Source: Archangium gephyra (GTDB lineage: Bacteria; Myxococcota; Myxococcia; Myxococcales; Myxococcaceae). Taken from it: a DNA stretch of 64,000 bases. Location of the stretch: assembly GCF_001027285.1 (NCBI RefSeq), contig NZ_CP011509.1, forward strand, positions 7,464,501-7,528,500, in the 5' to 3' direction. The position numbers were made by a program, and so were the translations under genes. The stretch's first letter is position 1; each line of letters opens with the position of its first letter. Of the stretch, positions 1 through 8,394 are shown in pieces. The notes beneath the pieces were generated by a model that was not told the DNA's origin, did no database searches, and saw only the letters and a list, made by a program, of their open reading frames with translations.

Positions 1-497
1 CCGTCAGGCACGATGAGCGTGGGCTGGGAGGCGTCCGCGAAGCACTGTCCCTGCTCGCCTTGGACGTAGCTGCCGAGCACCACCTTGTATTCGGACGGCA
101 GCACGGACAGCAGGGAGAAGCGCTGGCGCAGCTCGCCGGGTGCGCACTGGAAGGTGGCGTTGAGCTCCACGTAGGAGGCACGCGCCCGGGCATTGGTGTG
201 GGTGCGGGTACAGGGCTGGCCCCCGGCGCTCAGGGGGATGGCGTCCCAGATGCCCACCGCCAGGGCCGGCGCTCGCGCGTCCAGGTCCCCCTGGGTGAGC
301 ACCCCGTCCCCGTCCGCGTCGGCGGGCAGGAGCAGGGCGAGCGTGCCCGCGGTGAGGGTGATGCGCTCATGCACCTCCGGCCCCCCCGCGTCGGGGCGCC
401 AGAGCTGCGCATAGAGGATGTCCGCATCGTGGGCGCTCGCGCTCCCGGCCACCACCAGGAGGGCAAGCGGTAGCGCCAGCCGGGCCGTCCGCCTCAT
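1..497 (-). CDS. Partial secreted protein, possibly HupE/UreJ-type
   Basis: The gene starts with ATG at 497 and runs off the left edge, so only about 165 N-terminal residues are visible. It opens with a clear Sec signal peptide (MRRTARLALPLALL, then an SASA cleavage region followed by HDADILYAQ). A polar region with an acidic DADGDG stretch (calcium-binding-like) and two cysteines follows. The N-terminal HDAD...YAQ pattern recalls the extracytoplasmic head of myxobacterial proteins annotated as HupE/UreJ family, whose membrane half would lie outside the window. That match is from memory and needs the missing part. It reads in the same direction as the Zn-ribbon gene at 534-1094 and may be the last gene of that unit. 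Confidence 0.6.
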   Translation of the reverse strand, partial: MRRTARLALPLALLVVAGSASAHDADILYAQLWRPDAGGPEVHERITLTAGTLALLLPADADGDGVLTQGDLDARAPALAVGIWDAIPLSAGGQPCTRTHTNARARASYVELNATFQCAPGELRQRFSLLSVLPSEYKVVLGSYVQGEQGQCFADASQPTLIVPD

Positions 498-533
498 TGG
501 GGGCGGAGACTGCCCCCGGGGGCGGGCTTCCGT

Positions 534-1094
534 CTACTCCTGGATGAACTCCAGGTGGATCTGCTGCCGGCCACTCAAGCCCCCGTGCCGGGAGCCGCAG
601 CGCGGACAGAAGAGCGGACCCTCCCAGTCCCAGAGGGCCTTCACCTCCTCGCCACAGCACACCAGGGGGATGATCCGCAGATCATCCGTGTCCGGCGGCA
701 TGGGCCCGGGCAGGGCCTCCGGCTCCACGCTGACGAAGGTGGGCCGGGGGTTGAGCGACAGGGTGCGCGACACGTAGGCCAGCTGCTCGTAGCGCACGTG
801 GTTGGCCCAGGCGCGCGCCACGGCCTCCACATGTGCCTGCTGGCCCGGCGTGAGCCACTCGTCCCCCGCCGCGCGGTACCCACAATAGAGGCACCACCAG
901 TCCGGCACCTCGTCGAAGCTCTCGTGAGCGTTCTCGAAGGGGAAGAGCGAGGCCAGCCGGCGCTGGAGGATGCTCGCGTCGTGGCGGCAGGGCCGCGTCT
1001 TGAAGTCCCGCTGGCACTGCGGACACTCGCGCCGCACGAAGCCGCTCGCGTCCCGCGGCAGCTCCAGATCGATGATCGCCGGAGCCCTCCTCAT
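534..1094 (-). CDS. Zinc-ribbon protein of unknown function
   Basis: This is a 186-residue soluble protein. It holds three cysteine pairs typical of zinc ribbons: ECPQCQ near residue 27, WWCLYCGY near the middle and FCPRCGS near the C-terminus, plus a CC pair before the last one. No catalytic motif is recognised. The open frame extends further upstream, but the ATG at 1094 is chosen because it overlaps the TGA of the preceding small membrane-protein gene (ATGA), which implies translational coupling, and because the upstream extension has poor, Arg-rich composition. The function is unknown. Nucleic-acid binding or a metal-site role are possibilities only. Confidence 0.75.
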   Translation of the reverse strand: MRRAPAIIDLELPRDASGFVRRECPQCQRDFKTRPCRHDASILQRRLASLFPFENAHESFDEVPDWWCLYCGYRAAGDEWLTPGQQAHVEAVARAWANHVRYEQLAYVSRTLSLNPRPTFVSVEPEALPGPMPPDTDDLRIIPLVCCGEEVKALWDWEGPLFCPRCGSRHGGLSGRQQIHLEFIQE

Positions 1095-1246
1095 GCGAGG
1101 GCTCCCCGCCCCCGCCGCGCCAGCGCGAGGATCAACGTCACCATGGAGAAGATCAATAGAAGGTGAACCCACCTGCCCTCGGTCGAGCCGCTGATCAGCC
1201 CGAGCACCCACAGCACGAACAGGATCGCACTCATCGTCCAGTACAC
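1091..1246 (-). CDS. Small lmo0937-type membrane protein
   Basis: A 51-residue protein made almost entirely of two hydrophobic helices (AILFVLWVLGLISG and VHLLLIFSMVTLILAL) ending in a basic RRGRG tail. The order LWxLGL-short loop-hydrophobic helix is that of the lmo0937 family of tiny membrane proteins of unknown role. A GTG start at 1246 is preferred over the internal ATG because AGGAG lies 8 nt upstream of it and because family members begin with an aromatic pair followed by a hydrophobic run. It is the first gene of a pair whose stop overlaps the start of the Zn-ribbon gene. Confidence 0.7.
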   Translation of the reverse strand: MYWTMSAILFVLWVLGLISGSTEGRWVHLLLIFSMVTLILALARRGRGALA

Positions 1247-1509
1247 GCCGCCCACTCCTCTCCCGATGGTCTCGGAACCGTGCGCAAAGCTGGGACGCCC
1301 GGCGGATTGCCGCAACCCCTCCTTTCGACAGTCTCACGGTGGGCAAATGGGTTCCCAGATCGGACATTTTTTCCGGTCCACCACTTCCCACCTTGGGCGC
1401 CGTCCTCGTGATTCCAGGCGTTTGCCGGATGGCACGCTGGCTGCTTTGTGCGGCGGTCATCTGCCACACGGACGCGTGGCCCGTTCGGAGCGCGTGGGGA
1501 GGGTGTGTA

Positions 1510-2223
1510 ATGCGAGGGTGGACGGTGGCGATGGTGACGGCGGGGATGTTGGTGGGGATGGAGGCGGGGGCCTTCCAGCCCTACTTCCCAGGGGAGAGCA
1601 GTCCGGAGGTGGCGGAGCTGCGCGCGAAGCTGGCGGCGCAGGAGGCCCACCTGGCACGGCTCGAGGAGGAGGCGACTCTCTACGAGGAGGCGGAGGGGTT
1701 GGGCATCGTGGCGGCGGTGGAGGCCTCCCGGCTGCCCGAGCGCCAGCAGCGGCGGCTGGCCATGGCGATCGTCCGCGAGGCCAAGCGCAACAAGGTGGAC
1801 CCCATGCTGGTGGTGGCGGTCATCCGCTGCGAGAGCTCCTTCAACAACTACGCGGTGTCCCACGTGGGGGCCATGGGACTGATGCAGGTGATGCCGGACA
1901 CGGGCAACTACCTGGCGGACCGGGCAGGCTTCAAGCTGCAGCGCCACACCAATCTGTTCGATTCGGAACTGAACGTGGAGCTGGGCACGGCCTATCTGGC
2001 CGATCTCATCGAGCGCTTCGGCTCTCCGGAGCGGGCGCTGGTGGCCTACAACGCGGGTCCGGGGCTGGCCAAGAAGATCCTCTCCAAGAAGGAGAAGCGG
2101 GATCGCTTCATGGCGGGCTACCCGGCCAAGGTGATGAAGGAGTTCCGCCGCCTGAAGGCCCAGCAGGCCCGCGAGGTCTCCCAGCGAGAAGCGCAGAAGC
2201 AAACGTCTGGCGGGCCGGGGTGA
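1510..2223 (+). CDS. Lytic transglycosylase, SLT domain
   Basis: A 237-residue exported peptidoglycan lyase. A hydrophobic signal segment at residues 5-22 is followed by a short coiled-coil stretch (about 30-60) and a C-terminal SLT/goose-lysozyme-like domain. The catalytic glutamate is Glu108 in IRCESSF; the family signatures GAMGLMQVMP and ALVAYNAGPG follow. Such enzymes cleave the MurNAc-GlcNAc bond to give 1,6-anhydro-MurNAc in the periplasm. The ATG at 1510 has GGAGGG a few bases upstream and begins the signal peptide; the open frame extends further upstream but without signal-peptide character. It stands alone, transcribed divergently from the lmo0937/Zn-ribbon pair. Confidence 0.9.
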   Translation: MRGWTVAMVTAGMLVGMEAGAFQPYFPGESSPEVAELRAKLAAQEAHLARLEEEATLYEEAEGLGIVAAVEASRLPERQQRRLAMAIVREAKRNKVDPMLVVAVIRCESSFNNYAVSHVGAMGLMQVMPDTGNYLADRAGFKLQRHTNLFDSELNVELGTAYLADLIERFGSPERALVAYNAGPGLAKKILSKKEKRDRFMAGYPAKVMKEFRRLKAQQAREVSQREAQKQTSGGPG

Positions 2224-2334
2224 TAGGTGGAGAACAGTCAGCACGACTGATCCCCGACAGTGCGGCGGTTTTTTCAGGGATGAGACTGCCTTTCCCGAGA
2301 AAACGGACGCACTGTACGAAGCCGATGTTGTGCG

Positions 2335-2358
2335 CCGGGGTGGGTGGTTCCACCCCGG
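2335..2358. promoter_or_regulatory. Perfect 8-bp inverted repeat before the STAS gene
   Basis: CCGGGGTG (2335-2342) pairs exactly with CACCCCGG (2351-2358) around an 8-nt loop. It lies about 65 bases before the STAS gene and 110 bases after the transglycosylase stop, with no T-run after it. It could be an operator, an attenuating leader hairpin or a terminator. Confidence 0.35.
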
Positions 2359-2422
2359 ATCGGGCGTTGCGACACGCCCGGTTCCGAGTGGACGCATGAG
2401 GCATCACGGAGAGAGACGAACC

Positions 2423-2749
2423 ATGGTAGCGGGGCTTGAGATTCAACGAGAAGAACTCGCGGGGCAGCTGACCCTGCGGCTCACGGGCACGCTGGATGGT
2501 CGCACTGCGATGACGCTGCGCAGCTCCCTGGAGGAGCTGGAGGCGAAGGACGTGGTGGTGGACTTCACGCACCTGAAGGAGTTCCGTGACTCGGCGGTGG
2601 CGGTGCTGACGCGCCCGCTGGCCGAGCGCAAGGTGCAGGTCCGGGGTCTGGCGGGCCACCACGAGCGGATGTTCCGCTACTTCGGCCTGAGCACCGGGAC
2701 GATCGCGTCGCCGCGGGCGTACTACACGCCGGAAGAAGTCCTCGCCTGA
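2423..2749 (+). CDS. STAS-domain protein
   Basis: A 108-residue single-domain protein with the alternating strand/helix pattern of STAS (anti-sigma-factor antagonist-like) domains: LTLRLTGTLDGRTA, an 18-residue helix, VVVDFTHLKEFRDSAVAVL, then a final strand and helix. The position where anti-anti-sigma factors carry the phosphorylatable Ser is within FRDSAV, so Ser near residue 57 is a candidate. A partner-switching role is possible, but no anti-sigma kinase gene is adjacent. The ATG at 2423 has GGAGAGAG at good spacing; an in-frame ATG at 2396 would add nine residues. Monocistronic. Confidence 0.75.
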   Translation: MVAGLEIQREELAGQLTLRLTGTLDGRTAMTLRSSLEELEAKDVVVDFTHLKEFRDSAVAVLTRPLAERKVQVRGLAGHHERMFRYFGLSTGTIASPRAYYTPEEVLA

Positions 2750-2855
2750 GGACTTCCCGCGTGGAAGGCAGTGCCTCGAGGACTTGAATCGCCGCTCGCC
2801 CGGCCTGGGGTGGGTGGCGATTCCCTTTTTGAGGCGAGGCGGAGAGGGCTCGGGA

Positions 2856-3257
2856 TTACTGGCCCTCGGGAGCCTCGGACGGAGTGCGCGGAGCGGGAAT
2901 CAGCAACCATCGGTCCGCGCGCTCCCGCATCACCGCATGACGGACGCCCGCCACGTTGACCCGGGCGCCATACCGGGGTTCCCGCTGCGCGTGCAGCCAG
3001 TCCATCGCGTCGGACATGGTGTCAAAGGACGGCTCGGCGCCGGTCTGAGGCCTCTGGCCCGTCCGGAAATTCCGAAGGTGCTCCCGGAAGTCGTCCAGCC
3101 TGCCCAGCTCGTGGATGAAGTGCAGCGCCAGGGCCGCGGACTCGATGGCCTGAACTCGTGCGGGTTGATGGGCCTGCTCGTTCGCGAGCTGCTCGAGCTC
3201 CTCGAGTGTCTGCTCGAAATCGAACGTTTGGGACGTGTCCTGAGGATCCATGCTCAT
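2856..3257 (-). CDS. Partner of lipoprotein pair 1 (helical + WL repeat)
   Basis: A 133-residue soluble protein without signal peptide or recognised domain name. It has two parts: an acidic helical unit (about 12-60, with LEELEQLANEQ, AALALHF and DDFREHL) and a second unit beginning FDTMSDAMDWLHAQ and ending WLLIP. Both units recur, each twice, in the partner of pair 2 (12679-13476), so this gene is the single-copy form. It starts 16 bases after the lipoprotein stop on the same strand. The ATG at 3257 is chosen; 3251 is an alternative. Base composition is visibly less GC-rich than in the neighbours. Function unknown; if the lipoprotein is a toxin this would be its immunity protein, which is inference. 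Confidence 0.7.
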   Translation of the reverse strand: MSMDPQDTSQTFDFEQTLEELEQLANEQAHQPARVQAIESAALALHFIHELGRLDDFREHLRNFRTGQRPQTGAEPSFDTMSDAMDWLHAQREPRYGARVNVAGVRHAVMRERADRWLLIPAPRTPSEAPEGQ

Positions 3258-3273
3258 GAGGGGTACCCGGCCA

Positions 3274-3855
3274 TCAAATGGCGGCCGCGAGCGGGGCCAG
3301 AACGACGACTCCCGCTCCGGATGAGACGACGACAAGAGCGACTCCAGCCGCGACGATGACCGTCCCCACGAGAAGCTCCTTCCGGTGACGTTTCAGCCAG
3401 TTGATGGCGTCATTCATTCCCATGAACTGCACGGGATGCTGACCGGTCGCCTTCAAGCATTCCATGTAGCCGCTCAAGCACGTCTTGTTGCAATAGTCGA
3501 TGTGTTCGGGGCTATTGCGCTTGTACGGATAGGGCGGCTTGCGCTTCTTGCATCCCTGGTAACACTCGTGATGCTCCTGATCGCAGTCGCGCGAACGCCC
3601 GCAGGCACCGGACTCGGAGGTGCTCGCGGCCATGTCCGCGACCCCTGCCCCGTGGAACTCTGCCTTCTTCACCCAGGCATGCTCCGCATGACCATCGCGG
3701 GCGTCCCTGATGACGAGGAAGAAGCTCGTGACGTCTTCGGGCTGCTCCGTCTGGCCCGCGCGTACACCCGCGTCTGTCGCGGCGCATCCCGCCAACCAGA
3801 CCGCTGCGAGCAGAGCGACGACATGGAATTCGGGATATTGAGACTGGAGGCGCAT
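3274..3855 (-). CDS. Cys-rich lipoprotein of pair 1
   Basis: A 193-residue lipoprotein precursor. The signal peptide ends in the lipobox LAGC (Cys about residue 24). A strand-rich segment (FFLVIRDARDG...HAW) is followed by a cysteine region with the spacing C-x6-C-x3-C then C-x3-C-x6-C, a helix with MNDAINWLKRHRKEL, and a C-terminal hydrophobic stretch of about 30 residues that ends the protein. The same order and identical cysteine spacing occur in the lipoprotein at 12002-12682. The ATG at 3855 has AGGAG 10 nt upstream and starts the signal peptide; upstream in-frame starts lack this. Less GC-rich than its neighbours. Function unknown; a secreted lipoprotein effector is one hypothesis. Confidence 0.75.
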   Translation of the reverse strand: MRLQSQYPEFHVVALLAAVWLAGCAATDAGVRAGQTEQPEDVTSFFLVIRDARDGHAEHAWVKKAEFHGAGVADMAASTSESGACGRSRDCDQEHHECYQGCKKRKPPYPYKRNSPEHIDYCNKTCLSGYMECLKATGQHPVQFMGMNDAINWLKRHRKELLVGTVIVAAGVALVVVSSGAGVVVLAPLAAAI

Positions 3856-3997
3856 GAGCAGACGACTCCTGATGAGAACACACTCCATTTGCCTATCCAA
3901 CTCGCGGAGTCCCACCCGGGCCCACACCACTCCCAGTGCGGGTCGGCGAGGAAGGACGCCGCTCAACCCCAGGGGTTCAGCGGCGGCACCGCTGGAG

Positions 3998-4003
3998 TAG
4001 AGT
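3998..4003 (+). promoter_or_regulatory. Candidate -10 element for the MoxR operon
   Basis: TAGAGT lies 10 bases before the ATG at 4014, and no Shine-Dalgarno sequence is seen in the interval. If it is a -10 element, transcription would begin almost at the start codon, giving a leaderless message. Similar TAGRCT-like hexamers precede several other genes here. No -35 hexamer is apparent, so this is tentative. Confidence 0.3.
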
Positions 4004-4013
4004 GCGGGCCGCG

Positions 4014-4994
4014 ATGAACTCCCCTGCCAGAGCCGTCAGTTCCCTTCCCTCTCCCGCCACGGCGCGGGCCGCGTTGGAGCGTGTGGCCGCCAACCTCTCC
4101 CTGGCGGTCCAGGGCAAGGACAAGGAGGTCCGCCTCGCCGTCACCTGCGTCGTGGCCGGTGGGCACCTGCTCCTCGAAGACGTGCCCGGCGTGGGCAAGA
4201 CGACGTTGGTCGAGGCCCTCGCCCGCTCCTTCGCCCTCTCCTTCTCCCGCGTCCAGTTCACCGCGGATCTCATGCCGGCCGACATCCTCGGCGCCCAGGT
4301 CTTCCACGCCCAGACGGCCACCTTCTCCTTCCGCCCCGGCCCCCTCTTCCGCCAGCTCGTCCTCGCCGACGAGCTCAACCGCGCCCCGCCCCGCACCCAG
4401 TCCGCCCTGCTCGAGGCCATGGCCCAGGGCCAGGTGTCGCTCGACGGCGCCACCCACGTCCTGCCCCGCCCCTTCACCGTCGTGGCCACGCAGAACCCGG
4501 TGGACTTCTCCGGCACCTATCCGCTGCCGGACTCGCAGCTGGATCGCTTCCTCATGCGCCTGTCGCTGGGCCACCCCTCTCCCGAGGTGGAGGCGCGCCT
4601 GCTCACCACGCGGGATGCCTCCTCGCCCGTGGAGGCGCTCAAGGCGGTGACCTCGCCCGAGGAGCTGACGGAGCTGCGCGCCCAGGTGGCCGCCCAGCGC
4701 CTGGACGACACCGTGGCCGAGTACATCGTGCGGCTGGCCCAGGCCACGCGCGCCCATGGCGACATCGAGCGCGGCGCCTCCACCCGCGCGGTGCTCGCGC
4801 TGGGCATGGCCGCCCGCGCCCACGCCCTCTGGGAGTCGCGCGACTTCGTCACCCCCGGCGACGTGCGGGCGGTGCTCGCGCCGTGTCTGGCCCACCGGCT
4901 CCTGCTGCGCAGCGCCAACCAGGGCGCCTACACCCGTGACGAGGCGACCCACCTGATCGAAGAGGTCGCCCGGAAGGTCGTCGCGCCCCGGTGA
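4014..4994 (+). CDS. MoxR-family AAA+ ATPase
   Basis: A 326-residue AAA+ ATPase of the MoxR class. Walker A is GVGKTT at about residues 59-64, Walker B is LVLADE at about 115-120, and the MoxR signatures ATQNPVDFSGTYPLPDSQLDRF and a C-terminal lid helix are present. MoxR proteins act as chaperone-like partners of DUF58 and von Willebrand-type proteins, often in cell-envelope maturation. It is the first gene of a three-gene operon: the stop overlaps the GTG of the DUF58 gene by four bases, and that one overlaps the TgpA gene in turn. This MoxR-DUF58-transglutaminase order is the standard one. The downstream substrate is not known. Confidence 0.93.
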   Translation: MNSPARAVSSLPSPATARAALERVAANLSLAVQGKDKEVRLAVTCVVAGGHLLLEDVPGVGKTTLVEALARSFALSFSRVQFTADLMPADILGAQVFHAQTATFSFRPGPLFRQLVLADELNRAPPRTQSALLEAMAQGQVSLDGATHVLPRPFTVVATQNPVDFSGTYPLPDSQLDRFLMRLSLGHPSPEVEARLLTTRDASSPVEALKAVTSPEELTELRAQVAAQRLDDTVAEYIVRLAQATRAHGDIERGASTRAVLALGMAARAHALWESRDFVTPGDVRAVLAPCLAHRLLLRSANQGAYTRDEATHLIEEVARKVVAPR

Positions 4995-5953
4995 GCTCCC
5001 CGCCTCCGTCCCTCTGGCGCCGCCTCAAGGCCGCCCTCCGCCCGCCGCGCACCCTCAAGGTGACGCGCATGGGACGCACCTACCTCGTGGTGACGTTCGG
5101 CGTGGGCCTGGGTGCCCTCAACACCGGCAACAACCTCCTCTACCTCGTGCTGGGGTTGTTGCTGAGCGTCATCATCCTCTCCGGCGTGCTGTCCGAGCGC
5201 TGCATCAAGGATCTGACGGTGCGGCGCGTCGGCACGGATGGAGCCTTCGCGGGCGAGCCCTTCGCCTTCCGGTGGGGAATCACCCGCCGCCAGGGCCACG
5301 CCTTCGCCCTCACCCTGTCCGAGGTGGACTCGCCCCTCACCGGCGAGGGCGGCGTGGGCTACCTGCCCGCGGGCGCCGAGCACGTGGTGCGGGCCGATCT
5401 CACCGCGCCCCGCCGCGGCCCGGTGAAGCTGACGGGCGTGCGCATCACCACCACGTGGCCGCTGGGCCTGTTCGCCAAGACGCGCGTCTTCAAGCTGGAA
5501 GGCACCCTGCTCGTCTACCCGCGCCGGGGCTTCGCCTGCGCGGATCCGGGCGAGGCCGCCGTGGGGCACGTGGGCGAGGCCAACAATCCCCACCGGCTGG
5601 ACGGCACCGGAGACGTGGCGGGCCTGCGCGAGCTGGGCGAGCACGAGGACGCCCGGCGCGTGCATTGGTTGAAGAGCGCCTCGGTGGGCAAGCTGCTCAA
5701 GGTGGAGCGCGAGCGCGAGGAGCGCCGCACGTACATCCTCGGCGTGCAGTCCGGCCTGACGGGTGACGCGCTGGAGCGGCGCTGCGAGGAAGTCGCGGAG
5801 CAGGCCCACCGGCTGCTCGAGGCCGGCCACGAGGTGGGGCTGGAGCTGCCCCAGCAGCGGCTGCGTCCGGGCGCGGGCAGCGGGCAGGAGCGCGCCATCC
5901 TCCGGGCCCTCGCGTGGCTGGGCTTCGAGGAGCAACGGGAGGAAGCGGCATGA
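4991..5953 (+). CDS. DUF58 membrane protein
   Basis: A 320-residue protein that starts with GTG inside the MoxR stop (GTGA). Two hydrophobic segments near residues 30-70 (TYLVVTFGVGLGALN and YLVLGLLLSVIILSG) anchor it. A beta-rich extracytoplasmic or cytosolic region follows, then the DUF58 signature RELGEHEDARRVHWLKSAS near residues 215-235, where the conserved D-x-R-x-(I/V)-x-W pattern sits. In this family the module is thought to work with the MoxR ATPase and the transglutaminase-like protein encoded on either side. No catalytic function is established. Confidence 0.9.
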   Translation: MSSPPPSLWRRLKAALRPPRTLKVTRMGRTYLVVTFGVGLGALNTGNNLLYLVLGLLLSVIILSGVLSERCIKDLTVRRVGTDGAFAGEPFAFRWGITRRQGHAFALTLSEVDSPLTGEGGVGYLPAGAEHVVRADLTAPRRGPVKLTGVRITTTWPLGLFAKTRVFKLEGTLLVYPRRGFACADPGEAAVGHVGEANNPHRLDGTGDVAGLRELGEHEDARRVHWLKSASVGKLLKVEREREERRTYILGVQSGLTGDALERRCEEVAEQAHRLLEAGHEVGLELPQQRLRPGAGSGQERAILRALAWLGFEEQREEAA

Positions 5954-7989
5954 CTCGGCCCAACCGGCTGCGCCTCATCCTGAGAGACCTGGGCACCACG
6001 GCGGCCTTCGCCTCCATGGCCGTGTCCGGCCAGGTGCCCGTATGGGCGCTCGGGCTCGTGCTCGTGGCGGTGCTCGTGTCGCTGATGGGCTGGCGGCCCT
6101 TCGCCCGCGCCCCCCGGCTGACGGCGATGCTCCTGGTGCCCCTGGCGGGCGCGCTCTACCTGGCGGTGGCCGCGGGGCAGATGGACCTCGTGGTGGCCGC
6201 CTGCTCCTTCGCGGGCCTCGTCGCCTCGCAACGGCTGCTGTCGGAGACCAACCCCGCCACGGACGGACAGGTACTGCTGGCCGGCCTGTTGATGATCGCC
6301 GGCGGCGCGGCGCTCTCCGGTGAGCTGCTCTTCGCCGTGTGCCTGCTGGCCTTCGCCGTGCTGGCGAGCCTGTCGCTGGGACTCGCGGTGGTGGAGGCCG
6401 CGGTGCCCCCGGGCGAGCCCGTGCCGGTGCGCCACGTCCTGCGCCCGCTGTTCATGGGCGTGCTCATCGCGATGGCCGGCGCGGTGGCCTTCTTCGTCCT
6501 CTTCCCGCGCCTCAACTGGAACATGGGCGTGCGCCGGGCAACCCCCGGACTCGGCCCGGCCACCAGTGGCTTCGCCGACACCGTGCGCCTGGGCGGCTCG
6601 GGCACCCTCAAGAGCAATCCCCGCGTGGTGCTGCGGGCGAAGCTCACGCCGGATCCGGGCTCCCAGCGGCTCGACGCCTACTGGCTGGGCCGCACCTACG
6701 ACACCTTCGACGGCCAGGAGTGGTCGACGATCGGCGCCCCCAACAAGCGCCGCCGCACGCGCGTGACGCTGCGCCCCGGCGCGGAGAAGCAGGTGTACCA
6801 GCGGATCGAGCTGCTGCCCGCCTACGGCAGCCGCACGCTGATCGCCCTGGAGACACCCGCCAAGCTGGGCAACGCCCTCATGCACACCGCCACCGGCGAC
6901 CGGCGCATGCAGCTGCAGGAGCTGGGCGGCGACGAGCTGCGCTTCGTGGAGGAGGGGCTCGGCTACTCCTACGAGGTGTACAGCGTGCCGCCGGGCACGG
7001 TCACGGATCCCGGCAAGCTGGATCAGAAGGAGATGGATCAGCTCCTGGCCCTGCCGGCGACCATCGATCCACGCATCGAGGCGCTGGCGCACGAGGTGGT
7101 GGGCAACGAGACGGATCCACTGGTGGCGGCCCAGAAGCTCTCCAGCTGGCTGCAGCGCGAGTACACGTACACGCTGGAGCTGGGCGGGGACGTGGCGGAT
7201 CCGCTGATGGAGTTCCTCTTCGTGCGCAAGGCGGGCCACTGCGAGCACTTCGCCACGGCGCTCACGCTGATGCTGCGCACCCAGGGCTTCGAGGCCCGGC
7301 TCGCCACGGGCTTCTTCGGCGGCGAGCGCGTGGGAGACGAATACCTCGTGCGCGCCGGAGATGCCCACGCGTGGACACACGTGCTGGTGCCCGGGCGTGG
7401 CTTCGTCACGGTGGACGCCACGCCCGCCGCGTACCGCGCCAACCAGTCGCTGGAGCTGTTGGAGTCGCTCGTCTCCCTCTACGAGGCCATCGAGGGCATG
7501 TGGCGTACGTCCGTCGTCGACTACTCGTTCCGCGACCAGATGAACTTCCTGCGGGACATGTCGCGTCCGCCGCGCAACGAGCCGGGCAAGGAGCGGACCC
7601 AGCTGCCGCCGCTGCGCGCTTGGCTGACGGCGGCGCTGGCCGGCGCGGTCGTGTACGGGACGTGGAGGTACCTGTCGCGGCGCAAGGCCCGGGCTCCGGT
7701 GCTCGAGGCCACGCGCTTCGTGGACTCGGTGGAGCGCCAGCTGGCGGCCGCGGGCGTGCGCGCTGTTGACGGCGAGACGCTCGAGGACGTGTCGGCGCGG
7801 CTCACCCGGGAGGCGCATCCGCTGGCCCCGGCGGTGTCGCCCCTGACGCGCCGCTACCTGGAGGCCCGCTTCGGCCAGCGTCCGCTGCAGCCCGGCGAGC
7901 CGGCCCGGCTCCTCAAGGAGCTGAAGCACAGCGTCGAGGCGCACAAGCAGCAGCAGCAGCAGCAGACCCCGCGCGCCCGGGCGTCCTGA
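5950..7989 (+). CDS. TgpA-type membrane transglutaminase
   Basis: A 679-residue protein with five to seven N-terminal membrane segments (DUF3488/TgpA N-terminal region, to about residue 200), a periplasmic transglutaminase-like domain, one more membrane segment near residue 565 (LTAALAGAVVYGTW) and a C-terminal DUF4129-like tail. The Cys-His-Asp triad is visible: Cys431 in GHCEHF, His473 in DAHAWTH and Asp489 in VDATP. ATG at 5950 overlaps the DUF58 stop (ATGA). The C-terminus carries a run of six glutamines from a CAG repeat at about 7948-7965. In Pseudomonas TgpA is an essential periplasmic enzyme of unknown substrate. Confidence 0.93.
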   Translation: MTRPNRLRLILRDLGTTAAFASMAVSGQVPVWALGLVLVAVLVSLMGWRPFARAPRLTAMLLVPLAGALYLAVAAGQMDLVVAACSFAGLVASQRLLSETNPATDGQVLLAGLLMIAGGAALSGELLFAVCLLAFAVLASLSLGLAVVEAAVPPGEPVPVRHVLRPLFMGVLIAMAGAVAFFVLFPRLNWNMGVRRATPGLGPATSGFADTVRLGGSGTLKSNPRVVLRAKLTPDPGSQRLDAYWLGRTYDTFDGQEWSTIGAPNKRRRTRVTLRPGAEKQVYQRIELLPAYGSRTLIALETPAKLGNALMHTATGDRRMQLQELGGDELRFVEEGLGYSYEVYSVPPGTVTDPGKLDQKEMDQLLALPATIDPRIEALAHEVVGNETDPLVAAQKLSSWLQREYTYTLELGGDVADPLMEFLFVRKAGHCEHFATALTLMLRTQGFEARLATGFFGGERVGDEYLVRAGDAHAWTHVLVPGRGFVTVDATPAAYRANQSLELLESLVSLYEAIEGMWRTSVVDYSFRDQMNFLRDMSRPPRNEPGKERTQLPPLRAWLTAALAGAVVYGTWRYLSRRKARAPVLEATRFVDSVERQLAAAGVRAVDGETLEDVSARLTREAHPLAPAVSPLTRRYLEARFGQRPLQPGEPARLLKELKHSVEAHKQQQQQQTPRARAS

Positions 7990-8002
7990 GCCGGAGAGCG
8001 CC

Positions 8003-8031
8003 CGCCCCTCCGCCTGCTCTGCGGCGGGGCG
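8003..8031 (+). terminator. GC-rich hairpin after the MoxR-TgpA operon
   Basis: CGCCCCTCCGC (8003-8013) pairs with GCGGCGGGGCG (8021-8031) with a single mismatch across a 7-nt loop, 14 bases after the TgpA stop. There is no T-run, so either it acts with Rho or it is a weak terminator. The position at the operon end supports the call. Confidence 0.45.
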
Positions 8032-8394
8032 CGAGAACTTGTCCGGCCAGCGGCAAGGGGCCTCCTTATTACCCGATGGGACGAAGGGGGCGATGACAGC
8101 TCCCCGTCTCCCCCGCCCCACAGTTCAATTGCGGACGGGGGACCTGGAGGCCATTTGAGTATTGAGGCGCATTCTTTTCAGCCCCCCTCGCCCGGTGGAA
8201 CCGGACCGGCGCTGTAACGCTTACGGACTTCCGTCCACCGTCGTGCGCTCGCATCGGCCAAGTATGCGTTGCGACAGGCGAAATCCCGCGTGAGGCCGTG
8301 GCACACACGTTGCTCTAGCCACCCTCCATCTGGTTGTCACGCGGTTCCAAACTACTTCTCACCGGCCCCGACACGGGGTCACTCGGGAGAAACC
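8032..8394. other. Intergenic region upstream of the sigma-factor gene
   Basis: About 360 bases with no convincing gene on either strand and visibly more A/T than the flanking genes, consistent with a regulatory leader for the RpoH-like sigma gene. I could not identify a confident -35/-10 pair. GGGAGA lies just before the ATG at 8395 and would serve as ribosome-binding site. Confidence 0.5.
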
